Shown: positions 1 through 10,495, numbered from the stretch's first letter. The stretch: 64,000 bases of DNA from Tubulanus polymorphus (GCF_964204645.1 NC_134025.1:6329001-6393000), one strand, 5' to 3'. The notes: generated by a model not told the origin, from the letters alone. Numbers and translations: made by a program.

Positions 1-843
1 ATCGGCGCACTATTCGGCGATCGCGATTTTGTGATAACGTTCGCCTGGAGTTGCCTGTCTATCGTCGGTCTAGTCACTACGATTGTCGTCTATTTCACGT
101 TCCCTTCGCTTCTCACGTTCCCCGGCAAACTGATCATCAACTTTTGCTTCGGTCTTGCGACGGCGCAAGCTCTGCATGTGTCGACGTTCGCCTTGAGCGA
201 CGACAGGTCATTGTGCGTGGCTATGGCCGTCTTGAAGCACTACGTCTGGTTGGTGGTATTCTCCTCGATGACGGCCATATCTCTGCGCATGGCGCTTGCT
301 TTTTCGACCGTTCGTAGATTGACCGACTCGACGAAGGTTCTCATTTTCTATCTCTTGTCGACGTGGTTTCTCCCTATTCTGATCGTAGGGCCTTGTGTCC
401 TGCTCGATTCGACGCGAGTCACCCGCTTCTTTCGTGCCGTCTACGGCAGCCCGCAAACCTGTTGGTTTAAACGCAACGACTTTCTCATGTTCGCCTTCGT
501 ACTGCCGGCCGGTGTTCTCGATTTGGTCGGTTTCGTGTCGTTTCTGGTTACGGTATATCGTATCCGACGCTCGATGATCACATCGTCCGATACGGTGAAG
601 TCAAACTGCCAAAGAACGACGGCGGTTATATTCTATCGAATGGCGTTGGTGACCGGAGTGACTTGGATTGTCGGCTTCGTGGCGTCGTTCGTCGACAACA
701 GCTTTCTCTGGTACGCGTTCAACGTACTCAATTCCTCGCAAGGGTTTCTCGTCTTTTTGGCTTTCGTCGTCAACGAGAGAATGTATGCTTTGTTCAAGTA
801 TAAGTTCAAAATCGGCAATTGTCGTTCGTGCTTTTGCAAGTAG
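1..843 (+). CDS. Family B (adhesion/Methuselah-like) G-protein coupled receptor, 3' part
   Basis: The frame is open from base 1 to a TAG at 841-843, giving 280 residues, so the 5' part lies outside the window. Seven hydrophobic segments are visible at about residues 13-35, 44-62, 78-100, 112-134, 158-185, 210-232 and 234-258. Family B signs are a Cys before helix 3 (SLCVAM), a CW pair in extracellular loop 2 (PQTCWF), GVTWIVGF in helix 6 and LNSSQGFLVFLAF in helix 7. The tail is short and ends in a Cys-containing GNCRSCFCK, a possible lipidation or disulfide site. The extracellular N-terminal region, which would separate adhesion from Methuselah or secretin types, is not present. No intron is needed in this segment. 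It should be a plasma-membrane receptor; the ligand is unknown. The GTG at 31 is not a real start. Confidence 0.85.
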   Translation: MGALFGDRDFVITFAWSCLSIVGLVTTIVVYFTFPSLLTFPGKLIINFCFGLATAQALHVSTFALSDDRSLCVAMAVLKHYVWLVVFSSMTAISLRMALAFSTVRRLTDSTKVLIFYLLSTWFLPILIVGPCVLLDSTRVTRFFRAVYGSPQTCWFKRNDFLMFAFVLPAGVLDLVGFVSFLVTVYRIRRSMITSSDTVKSNCQRTTAVIFYRMALVTGVTWIVGFVASFVDNSFLWYAFNVLNSSQGFLVFLAFVVNERMYALFKYKFKIGNCRSCFCK

Positions 844-1019
844 TGTATAGTTCCGAGATTCGCCTGGGTCTTTATCGTTCGACAATCAATCCGTCTCTCA
901 GATATTAGACAAATTTTTCATTTCTCTATCGATTTTGGATTTTCAAGCTTCATCTGAGGTATTCTGAATGGATGAGAACACCAGGTATTTTATCTGCACA
1001 CTTTAGAGAGAAGTAATCA
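844..1019. other. Probable 3' UTR of the first receptor
   Basis: Sequence directly after the TAG. No convincing AATAAA is seen before the repeat block begins; the first one noted is near 1502. The extent of the UTR is inference. Confidence 0.3.
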
Positions 1020-1300
1020 CCCACACTTCACATGTCGTGTTTATCGTGAGACACTTTTGATTGCAAGATGCACCACAAGCATCAGACATTAAACATTTTA
1101 CCAGCACACTTTCGTCCACAATTCACATGCGTTCAGTACTTCATCTGAGACTCATTAAACTGAAAATGAACTACAAACACCAGACATAAGACATTTCATC
1201 AGCACACTTTCAAAAAGGTGATAGTCCAAACTTCACATGTGTTCATCTGAGACTGTTTCAATTGAAAATGAACTACAAACACAGATTCAAAATTCTTTTC
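1020..1300 (+). repeat. Degenerate ~95-110 bp tandem repeat, cluster 1
   Basis: Units start with CACATGT/CGTTC at 1029, 1124 and 1234 (periods 95 and 110). Each unit carries in order a TCATCTGAGAC-like block, TTGAAAATGAACTACAAACA, CCAGACATAAGACATTT and ATCAGCACACTTTC. The copies diverge by substitutions and small indels. No coding potential. The same family recurs at 2215-2420 and 2715-3050. Confidence 0.75.
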
Positions 1301-2214
1301 GGGCTCTCACAAAATAGATTTTGAACACCAGGCATTTGACATTCTATCGTCAAGCCTTCACATGACGTGCAGAATTTTCACTAATGCATCTATGAAGGTG
1401 GTTCCAATCTCAAATGGTTTTTTATCAGACATTTTCGGTATTTGCTTGTTTAATACGCTAACGAGGGACCTAAAAAGGCTTACTGTAACTTAATATCTGG
1501 AAAATAAATGTAATATAAATTTTTTTCATTTTCAACGCAGGCTGGTGCTCATTCGACGGTTCACCAGTCATCAATTGCATGGATGTTTAACTTATTGTCG
1601 TAGCCTGCTTAATTTTCGACTTAAAAACCTTGAGCTTAACTCGTAAAAAAAACTTTGCGAACATGTTCTAACTAGAATGGCTGTTGATAAGGGCGGTAAC
1701 TACATGTACTATAAACTAGCTAGAGATCTTAAGAGCTATACAAAAATCCTACAACCGTGATTCAAGTTTATGAGCAGCCAAAGTTTATTAGTAGTTACGG
1801 TTTAGAAGAATAAGGAAGGCTGTAAAGGCGTTTACTCCTCATTTCTAGAGTTGGTGGAATGCGAGAAAATATCGCTCAGTGGTTGTGTATTTCTAAGAGC
1901 AGTTTATGAAATGTACTAAGGTAAGATGAGTAGGATGAAAAAAAAAATGAATCCATTAAAATCCGTAACAAAAACCCTGTATAAAAACCCGTAATACATT
2001 CATCACTACGCGGGGAATGGATAGCCTTATACTGTGGGTTAATCCAGGAAAGTGTAATGATTACACTTCGCTGGTTAATCTAAAGGTGTTCAGAAGCAGT
2101 TTTCATGAAATAAAGGTATTAAACCGTTCTGCAAATAAGCGTTTCTTGTTTGTTGTTGCACGACTTTTCACAACAATATTTTTAAGTGTTTGGATCGAAA
2201 AAAAGTCGCTGATT
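1301..2214. other. Non-coding AT-rich stretch
   Basis: No gene or clear repeat seen. A faint copy fragment of the 100-bp family (CCAGGCATTTGACATT) lies near 1328. Otherwise this is unique-looking intergenic DNA. Confidence 0.5.
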
Positions 2215-2420
2215 GTCTACAATTCATGTCGCTATGGGACTTCACCCGAGATATTTTCAATTGAAAATGAACGACAAACACCGGACACTAGACATTTTAA
2301 CAGCGGGCTATAAAAAATTAATTGTCTCAACAAACATTTCTAGGACTCCAACTGATACATTTTCAATTAAGATTAACAAAAATACCGGACGTAAGATATT
2401 TCTTCCAGTAAAATTTGAAA
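2215..2420 (+). repeat. Degenerate ~100 bp repeat, cluster 2
   Basis: Two decayed units of the cluster 1 family. Both have the TTTTCAATTGAAAATGAAC-type core followed by CCGGAC and the ACATTT/ATATTT block. Short open frames here are by-products of the repeat. Confidence 0.6.
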
Positions 2421-2714
2421 AAAAAATCACCCAGACATAGTAATCATATTGAATATCATGGCTGCGAGGATTGAGGATTGCCATAATTGAAACCTGATCT
2501 GTAGTGTCGGAAACATCGAATACGTCATTTTTCAATTTTTCAGGGCGACGAATTATTATCATGTTACGGATGATTCAGAAAAATGAAATAAAAACAGTGA
2601 TCTTTTTCGAGAGTACATTAAGATAATCAGATTGAAAGGTGTCGGTGAACGACGCGGGTTGTTTTTTCTTCTCCATAAAACTTAGAAATTTCTATATATA
2701 TATATTTATCATAT
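2421..2714. other. Spacer between repeat clusters
   Basis: AT-rich spacer with a short (TA)n near 2693-2705. Nothing else seen. Confidence 0.4.
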
Positions 2715-3050
2715 AAATCACACGTCGAACACCAGACATAAGATATTTAATCAGCACGTTTTCAAAAACTGATCGTCGACACCTCACATATGTTCAGTAC
2801 TTCCCCTGAAACATTTTTGATTAAAAATAAACTACAAACACCAGACAGTGGACATCTTAACAGTACACATTCAAAAGATTGTCATTCGGGATTTCTTCCG
2901 AAACATTTTCAATTGAAAATGAACTACAAACATAAATTATTGAACATTTTATCAGCAAACTTCAAAAAATTATCGTCCATTCTTCACGTGTGTTCAGAAC
3001 GTACTACACCAGATATATTTTCAAACTACAAAACATCAAATATTTAATCA
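2715..3050 (+). repeat. Degenerate ~100 bp repeat, cluster 3
   Basis: About three units, with phase marks CACATATGTTCAG at 2784 and CACGTGTGTTCAG at 2985 and an intermediate unit near 2882. The shared core TTCAATTGAAAATGAACTAC is present around 2908. Same family as clusters 1 and 2, on the same strand. Confidence 0.7.
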
Positions 3051-3174
3051 GTAGCATATTCATCGAACTAAACAATATAAAATCGTCGAAAGTATGATAA
3101 TATTCTAGATTTATGCAAGAACAACAATGCGATGACGAATCTACAAAGATTTACCGCTGTGACTAGGCAAGTAT

Positions 3175-3192
3175 GACTTCAAATTTGAAGTC
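3175..3192. repeat. 18-bp perfect palindrome
   Basis: GACTTCAAATTTGAAGTC is its own reverse complement. It stands alone, with no adjacent gene; meaning unknown. Confidence 0.5.
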
Positions 3193-3339
3193 TGAAAGAT
3201 TTTCCAGCGGATTTTCCATGAACTAACGCGCGTCTTCGATTTTAGTAGTTTACGCAAATTCCACCGGGGCTTTCGAGCTTTGGTGAAAGAACCCTTTTTC
3301 AATTTCTTTTATGTCGGGCCATTTTTTCTTAAAATTTTC

Positions 3340-3550
3340 GACCCTTAAGTAGAAAAGGCACATATAGTCGTCCCTGTCAATCACAAACGTAGAAAAGGGC
3401 ACATTTTTTACAGGACGAAGCAGTAATTTCAAAGAAATTCAGTCGTCCATCAATACCAAAAAAAAACAAGAAAGGGCACTTTTAGTCGATCTTTTCAATC
3501 CTAAAAGTAGGAAAGTGCATATTTTTACAAGACGAGACAGATATTTTTCA
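3340..3550. repeat. Two-copy local repeat with GGCAC / GTCGTC blocks
   Basis: Two related units lie side by side. Each has AAAGGGCAC-like, AGTCGTCC/AGTCGATC, TCAATCxxAAA and TTTTTACAGGACGA/TTTTTACAAGACGA blocks. An inverted fragment with TGTGCCCTTTTCTACTGTCG and GACGACTACCGTGCCC lies at about 4387-4430. This looks like remnants of one mobile or repetitive sequence. Confidence 0.5.
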
Positions 3551-4753
3551 ACAAAAAGGTTCACCATTCTTCAGGATTTCATCTTTATTGCCTTGAAAGT
3601 ACATCTTAATGCAGTAAATCTCCTAGAAAGAACAATTTGCATCAGGGCTTCATTTATGCTTGGAAATATTACCAAAAAGCAGTAAATTTTCAAAAAATTC
3701 TAAGGGAGGACCCCAGATTCCCCTCGTTTTTCGCGGATAATGCCATTTTTTACAAGTGGTCCTTTAATCCGTCCTTGTTTAATGCTCATGAATGCAGGAT
3801 ATCGATCTAAAAACAGGTGAAATATCAAAAAAATTTCTCACCCCCTGCGCGATAGCGGTCACCGCCACTACCATTGTGGGTGCTTTTTGGTGACATTGCC
3901 CTTTTTGCCCCAAGTAGAACACCCTCCTGAACAAATCCTGTGTATGGGCCTGGACATTGTATTAGCAAAGTCTAGTTTTCGGCTGGATTCAGTGCCAATA
4001 ATCTGGATTATTGAGTTAATTCACTTTGACGCTTTCCAGAGTTCTGGCCAGGTATATCTGTGATTTTATTTACACTCCCAACCTGGCATACGGAGGAAAT
4101 ACATATTACATATATATAACACCAAGATTTACAACACAACACTTAAGTGATAACAATATAAAGAATAGAAACGTAACGTTTATATTGCCTGTATATCGGA
4201 TTATTTATAGCAGACATGGTTTCTTGAAGACTAGGTACTGGTCACGAATATCTTCGTCTTGAAAAAGATTTAGTGTTTGTCATTAAATTGCTGCGTTCAA
4301 GTCACAATCACCAAAGGTTTTCTTTATATATGATAGCCAAGGGCTCTTAAACTTATCCCCTAAAAATTTCTGACCAGTCTTGTAAGAATGTGCCCTTTTC
4401 TACTGTCGTGAGGACGACTACCGTGCCCTTTTTTATTTTGGGGATGAAATTTTTGAGAAAAAATTTGCCAACATTTTCAGACGTTAAGAATTTGAAATTG
4501 GGCATTTTCACCAATGTACGGGAGTGATACCGGGCCCCTGGTGAGAATTTGGGGCAGGCTGTAATCGGTGCACCCTCGCACGGTGGGGTAAATCAAACCC
4601 TGGCATTCCGTGGTAAGACTCATTAACCTCACAGACAAAGCTCTTGTTTTCTTTTGTGGAGCCATGCCCAGGGTAAGAATAAATGGAACCCTGATCGCTT
4701 ACCGGGTTCCAGTTTCAAATATTGGGTAAATCCCACAATCGACGAAAAAATAT
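3551..4753. other. Intergenic, repeat remnants only
   Basis: No gene supported. Short open frames at 4026-4262 (+) and 4477-4665 (-) show no family features. The segment around 3850-3960 and 4500-4620 has the higher GC and composition of decayed repeats, but no ends can be defined. Confidence 0.4.
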
Positions 4754-4859
4754 AGTCCGAAAATGTTTCCTTGAGCTAGTTCAATTAGTCGACTCATTCT
4801 TCTGGATTGTATATACTTTTTACAATTTCTGTATACCCTCAAGGAAACATTTTCGGACT
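4754..4859. repeat. Foldback with perfect 22-bp arms
   Basis: The arm at 4754-4775 (begins AGTCCGAAAATG) is the exact reverse complement of 4838-4859 (ends CATTTTCGGACT), with a 62-bp loop. Outside the arms a further CACAATC / GATTGTG pairing occurs at about 4732 and 4863. It could be a small non-autonomous inverted-repeat element. Confidence 0.7.
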
Positions 4860-5262
4860 TTGAGGATTGTGTGCCAAACGAACCAGGGGCACAGTTCCAC
4901 AAAAATCCTAAATGGATTTCATTAATTAATCAATTAACTGAATTTGTCCTGGTTAGTCTAAAAATTCATCATTTTCAAAAATGCGAAGACCCACGCAATT
5001 CTTTCACATTCAATTTGTTTGTGCCTTTTTAAATGATTTTGGGCATAATTTGCGGGCAAGTGGCTTTCATGGAAGGCAATTATTTTTTATGGCTTATAGA
5101 TTATGCACCCTTTTATCTCAGTATCCCACCCAGAAACCAAAATTATTTGTAGTCGCAGTCTGGACCGCGCCTGAACTGGGTAGGTTTTGGTCTATGATGC
5201 GGGAGTTTCCAAGTTTAGAAGCCAACAGTTTCATACGCATACACTGAGTTCATCCTATGCAG
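4860..5262. other. Intergenic, no supported gene
   Basis: An 88-codon open frame at 4981-5247 (+) was inspected. It has no recognisable domain, no splice context and no repeat relation, so it is not called. Confidence 0.35.
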
Positions 5263-5345
5263 GGTCCAGTTTCACAATAAACTCCTAGATTGATTTAGGA
5301 TTAAGTTTAAACTATATTCGTGAAACCGGGTCCACAGGATCCGTT
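5263..5345. repeat. Short element fragment with GGGTCCAGTTTCAC / GTGAAACCGGGTCC borders
   Basis: The borders are imperfect inverted copies of one another. A related fragment occurs in the second receptor's long intron near 48678-48765 (GATCCAGTTTTGACTCTGAG to GGTGGAACTGGACCC). Inferred to be a small dispersed repeat. Confidence 0.4.
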
Positions 5346-6640
5346 TAAGACTCAATAAGATAAGTTTTTGATTAAATGACTTTTATGAAACTGAACCTAT
5401 GCGATGTAGGTTTATCGCCTACGTAAGGTTTATCATGTACGTGACGCAGAGTCTATGAAACTGCTGGCGTCTGTGATCACAAACGGAACAACAGAGAAAA
5501 TATATATTTATTTCAAATAACACGATACAGCAGTTCATACAAAATAAAGTCCCATGATAAAAGAAAACGTGTCATTGCATGTGGGACTATAAGCCCGTTT
5601 ACAATACATTATTATACAAGTTTATACATACATGCCCAGAAAACTGGGTTCTGAGGTAGAAACAATTACAAACTAATGCAATTACATGGAGTGTGTAAAA
5701 TATCTCATGCCCTTGATCTAACTCAGAATGCCCATCATTTATCTTCAATTTCAATTTTCAGTAAAAATCAAAATAAGATTAAAACTACAAATTTAAAAGA
5801 ATTAAGACACAACGTTTTGGAGTCTCTCTAGAGACCATTGTCAGATATGAAGAAATAACTAAAACACAGGGAATAGGAAGAAAAAGTTAATTAAAAAAGG
5901 AGAGAGGTGTTAAGTGCTTAGGTTGAGAGGTTTTGTGATTTTGTGCATAGGTTGTTCTAGTTATTTCTTCATTTACCGGTACCTAAGTTTATCTTGATTG
6001 TGATTCTTGATAGATAAATTACGTGTCTAATCTTTTAAATTTGTATCTAGCAGGTTCAAATCATCTATTATCTACACCTGACTTAGTGAACAGGCAATTC
6101 TACAGCAAAAATGACATCACAGCATTGTGAGATGAATCAGGGGATGACTCCATTGTTTTTATGGATACATGATTCGCAGTCATTGAAACCATCAGAAACA
6201 GAACAACAGTAGGTCTGTACTGGCCGGCACAATATAAAAATTTTCATTTGGCTATAAACTTTAAAATTGCAGATGTCTGAAGTAAGTGGCAGTATATCAA
6301 TCTCAGGTAGATGGCGTATTGGTCTGTGTCCCTGTCAAATGGCATATTGGTCCCCACTTCATCCTTGAATAAACTCGTGTCTGCAAATATGACATCGAAA
6401 ATGTTGGATTAGATTTAAACAGTCAAGTGGGAATTTCATGAAATACTTTAGAAACAAGAGTTTTATAGTTACCATATAGAACTCCAAATAATTAAACACC
6501 AATTCCTTTGATCAACTTTAAACTGTTCTATTGGACAAATTTCAAGCTGCAAAAAAAATCATACTATGAGAACAATTAGCATCGTATTTATAATACAAAA
6601 TTCTAGCAGTCAGAAATTGGGGGTAGATACTATTAGAAAA
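5346..6640. other. Intergenic, no gene seen
   Basis: AT-rich sequence. A block near 5813-5850 (CAACGTTTTGGAGTCTCTCT, then AGAGACCATTG) has an internal small palindrome and resembles dispersed repeat ends, but no partner was found in the window. Confidence 0.35.
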
Positions 6641-6662
6641 CCAACCATTTTGAAACTTGTGT

Positions 6663-6779
6663 TTATCTGATTAGTTCAAGCTCAAGTTTCTGAGGCTGGA
6701 TTTCACCAAGGCAGTCTTGTAAGTGTTGTACCATTTCGACAATTTCCATTTCTAGCAGGATTTCACTTCCAAGAGCCAT
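6663..6779 (-). other. Possible short coding exon in the duplicated cassettes (38 residues)
   Basis: ATG at 6779 to TAA at 6663 encodes MALGSEILLEMEIVEMVQHL followed by 18 more residues ending LELELIR. It is acidic and likely helical. A diverged partner at about 8950-9010 keeps GSEILLEMEI but then reaches a stop. The last coding segment of the 7700-7760 block ends similarly (MELQIR, then stop). Conservation of reading frame over the shared part hints at coding origin, but the evidence is slight and the function unknown. Confidence 0.25.
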
Positions 6780-6973
6780 AATATCATTAAATAGCAACTT
6801 CAGCAACAACGAGCTTCTTCAAAAGATGAATATTCTCAATTTATCCAGCTGCAATTTGTGTCTGGTGCACTGCATTCTGGAAAGAGAAAAATTATGCCAG
6901 AAAATAATTGGCGAAATAAATAGAAACTGCGGCATGTGTGTTCGATTAACAGAAAACCCACCAGCCTTTTGAG

Positions 6974-7430
6974 TAGGGGAGCGTTCATAAAGTACGTACC
7001 TCCATTGGGGGAGGGGGGTTACTGAATTTTGGTACAAAGTGGTACATGGGGGAGGGGGAGGGGGGTCAGCAAAAAAGGTACGTACTTTGAGGGAGGGGGG
7101 TATTAATCAATCTTGGTACGTACTTTATGTACCAAACTCAAATGAAAATAGCTGTTGGTGTTTTATCGGCTTTTAGTACCGGGTATATAAAATCAATAAA
7201 CAACAATACTTGCTTAATTCTTTTGTTACATCATTAATGAAATCAGGTATTTATATTTTTTTTGATTTGTGTTCTTTGCATCAATATAATTGGGGGTGGG
7301 GGTGGGGAGGGGTGGTCATGGGTGCGATGGTACGGGGGGTCAGTGAATTTGGTACAAAGGTGGTACAAGGGGGGAGGGGGGTCAGAAAAACGGGAGATTT
7401 CGAGGTACGTAATTTGTGAACGCTCCCTAG
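6974..7430. mobile_element. Non-autonomous inverted-repeat element with G-rich interior
   Basis: The left end GGGAGCGTTCATAAAGTACG and the right end (minus strand) GGGAGCGTTCACAAATTACG form ~24-bp terminal inverted repeats. Both are flanked by TAG (6974-6976 and 7428-7430), a probable 3-bp target duplication. Inside, about 90 bp next to the left end (7005-7093) recur as a direct copy near the right end (7321-7410), each with TTGGTACAAAG, GGTACA and a GGGGGAGGGG tract. Extra GTACGTACTTT copies lie at 7077 and 7121. No transposase frame. Likely a MITE-like element of unknown superfamily. Confidence 0.65.
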
Positions 7431-7576
7431 TTTATCACAATCTGTTGAGTGTATGCAGAGTTCTGACCCACCATTTTGCTGACTTGATTTGAAGAGAATT
7501 CTTTTGAAACCGGACGAAAAATGATATAACTGATAAATCACTACAAATTAATGCAATAAATCGATATAAAACTCAC

Positions 7577-7637
7577 CACTTCTGACTAGTGTTTGATTTG
7601 TAGAACGCAATGTTTAGGTTTAGCTTCATTTTGATCC
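7577..7637 (-). other. Exon-like block with consensus acceptor and donor
   Basis: The minus strand reads TTTTGTACTTTAG, a 61-nt block, then GTGAGTTTT. The block has one open frame (begins IKMKLNLNIAFYKS). A diverged copy at about 9160-9227 retains the acceptor (TTTGTATTTCAG) but has lost the GT donor. Assignment as an exon is inference. Confidence 0.3.
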
Positions 7638-9787
7638 CTAAAGTACAAAAGTTGTATCATTTAGACTTGATAATTCTAACTTTGACCAGGAAAAAAGTAA
7701 TTGAAAATTCACCTTATCTGTAATTCCATGGTGTTTAATTCTGGTGGAATGATTTCAAGTTCTTGACTGTTTCTAGCTCAGAAGTTATTCGATCTATGTG
7801 TTGAACTGGATGGTCATAAAAGACAAAGCTTTATAACAGGAAATGACTTCATACATTTACAACAGTCAAACAGCAGCAAGTTTTATAGAGACTGGAATCT
7901 GCAGAGATATTTACCGGTGCTTGTTTCGAGGATCTAAAGCAATGTCTATCATTTTTCAAATCTTCAGTGAATTCCTACTATTTAATGTTCACAGATTCTG
8001 TCAAGGGATCCACTAATTTCGGCTCCTAAAATATCAATGTATAAATGTTAGAAATCTGAGAAAACATTGATCTGAAACCAAAAGAATTTTCCTGACTTGA
8101 TCTAAAAATATATCTATTTAAACCAACAAAAAATGATAAATTAAGTTTATAACAAATAAATAACAACAAATTACACCAATAAATCGATATAAACTCACCA
8201 CTACTCCAATGTTTCTAGCTCAGAAGTCATTCATTCTATGTATCGAACTGAATGGGCACAAAAGAAAAACTTTTTATCAGGAATTTACATCATATATTTA
8301 GAGTCAAACAGCAGCAAGATTTATAGAGACTGGAATCTGCAGAGATGTTTACCGGTACCTGTTTTGAGGATCTAAAGGGATGTCCATCATTTACAAATGT
8401 TCTGTGAAATCACAATACTGTTCACAGATTCTGTCAAAGGCTCCGCTTATTTTTACTCCTGAAATACAAATGTATAAATGCTATAAATTGTCAGTAAGGT
8501 TGTTATGAAATAAGAGCAGTTTCAAATTGAATCTCACAGTTTTAATCCCACTTGTTTGAAGAATTATCAGCTACGTGTGAGGAGGATCATTCATGGTTAA
8601 CTTTGAACCAGGTTTTTTGCGCTGTAGATTCTGGTGCTGTGTGGATTTTATTCTGTAAAGAGAAATTGATAAGCGAAATTAAGAAACATTACATATGTGT
8701 CTGCTTTTCTGAAAATAACTATTTTTCTTACCTGTTTTGATTATAGTAGCATATTGTCCACGATATTTCCAGAGGAAATTTTAATAGATGATGTAGCAGC
8801 AGCAGCAGCACTTCTTATTAAGCTTTTGAGAGAATGACACATAGAAATACTGTATAGAATAATATTTTGCACATGATATTATCAAATCTGAGCACAGTGG
8901 AGTGATGAAAAACTCACCGGATTATCGGATTAGTTTAGTGCCTTTTGACCATGCAGGCTATTTCCATTTCTAGCAGGATTTCACTCCCCGGAGCCTTAAT
9001 GTCATGAAGATAAGAGCACTAATGATATCCTGAAAAAATAAAGACATAGATAATTGAACCATACAGTTGTAAACAAGGAAGAACCAGGTCGAATCATGTA
9101 GAGAAAATTACTTACATACAATACCACAAATTATTGCAATAAATCGAAAACTCTCTACTTCTGACTTGTTTGATTTGTAGAACGCAATGTTTACTGTTTG
9201 CAGATTTCCGGAGGTTCAGCTTTATTTTGGCACCTGAAATACAAATGTTGTAGAGAAGCATACATTACAGAAGTTGTTATGAAATAAGAGCAGTTTCAAA
9301 CCATATCTCACCATTTTCCTCAATGCTTTTAAGCTAACGGTATTTGAGGTCGGCTGTTCGGCGTTTAAACCTCCATGGCTCTATCCACTGAAAATCTATA
9401 TGAAAAACATAAGACGTCAATAATTTCAATTTCATTCAGGGTTAAAATGACTGAAAACTCGCCTCAAACTGCTGTGATATGGAAAGTAAACAGAAAGATA
9501 ATGAATACCGATATATTTCCTAACACGTTTTACCGCTGCCGGTGCTGTGTGTTTCTGAAATAAGAGTAAAAAACAGCAGATGAGATTAAAACAGCAGTTT
9601 TTAGTTCGAAAAATAATGCAGATTGTCGACAGAGACTGAAGAATTCTGTAGAGAAATTTATTATAGCTTTAAACTTAACTTTTAGTAGATTCTAATGCGT
9701 TTATTTCATTCTGAAAAGAAAAAAGAAACAATAATCAATGACAAGTAATTTCTCAAAGTTTTCAATCAATCAGAAATTGGCCCCTAG

Positions 9788-10020
9788 TGTCAATTACACA
9801 ACTATTATCAATTATGTTCCTTCATCACAATCAGATGTGTTCACAATTTCTCTAGATTATACAGCTGTAGATATCGAACTGATGTACATGTAACATTGTG
9901 TGCAGATACGGAGTACAGATCACTGCATTACTTCATCCTGTGATTGAACAGTGAATTGTTCTCTCATCTTCACAATTCTCATCCGTCTAACTAAAACATT
10001 GTAACACTTCAACTCACCTA
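9788..10020 (+). repeat. Left arm of a 233-bp inverted repeat (partner 20530-20763)
   Basis: This segment (begins GTGTCAATTACACAACTATT) is the reverse complement of 20530-20763 with roughly 17 differences and one 2-bp gap, about 92% identity by eye. The arm runs directly into the C-rich minisatellite on its right. No reading frame of note. Confidence 0.85.
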
Positions 10021-10495
10021 ACCTCCCGTCCCGACCCTCCCAGACCCATCCCTCCCGCCCTCTCTCACCCCTTCCCTCCCGCCCTCCCAGACCCCTTCCC
10101 TCCCGCCCTCCCAGACCCCTTCCCTCCCGCCCTCCCAGATCCCTTCCCCCCGCCCTCCCAGACCCCATCCCTCCCTCCCTCCCTCACCCCTTCCCTCCCA
10201 GATTCCTTCCCTCCCGCCCTCCCAGACCCCTTCCCTCCCGCCCTCCCTCACCCCTTCCCTCCCGCCCTCCCTCACCCCTTCCCTCCCGCCCTCCCAGACC
10301 CCTTCCCTCCCGCCCTCCTACACCCCATCCCTCCCACCCTCCCAGACCCCTTCCCTCCCGCCCTCCCAGATCCCTTCCGCCCTCCCAGATCCCTTCCCTC
10401 CCGCCCTCCAAGACCCCTTCCCCACCCAATGCCCCCCCACCTAGCCCTCCCCCAATGCCCACCCACCTAGCCCTCCCTCAATGCCCTCCCATCGA
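10021..10495. repeat. C-rich minisatellite, 24-bp unit
   Basis: The unit is CCCTCCCGCCCTCCCAGACC plus CCTT, with variants (CACCC, CTCACC, GATCCC). About 18-20 copies. The minus strand is a dense run of GGG/GGAGGG suitable for G-quadruplexes. Because 24 is a multiple of 3, several minus-strand frames stay open with a GREG-type repeat; these are not genes. The same unit recurs at 20281-20520. Confidence 0.9.

Larger units (their letters stand above)
6640..9760 (-). repeat. Locally duplicated minus-strand cassettes with splice-like borders
   Basis: Several blocks recur at diverged copies: 6746-6795 with 8961-9010; 7577-7640 with 9160-9240; 7775-8060 with 8211-8490; and 6850-6900, 8615-8680 and 9535-9570 sharing a CACACAGCACC-like start on the minus strand. 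On the minus strand many blocks begin after pyrimidine-rich AG acceptors (for example CATTTGTATTTCAG, TTTCTCTTTCCAG) and end at GTGAGTTTT or GTGAATTTT donors. Some carry short helix-like frames, others have stops. This looks like an amplified multi-exon unit, either a young fast-evolving gene, a non-coding transcript or a decayed repeat. I cannot decide between these. Confidence 0.45.

Noticed and set aside
4981-5247. 88-codon plus-strand frame
   Set aside because: No domain, no homologue recognised and it sits in repeat-laden intergenic DNA.
10018-10466. Overlapping minus-strand open frames (64-92 codons) encoding GREG-type repeats
   Set aside because: They are the 24-bp C-rich minisatellite read in three frames; composition is set by the repeat and no start, splice or domain context exists. 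The same applies to 20221-20510.
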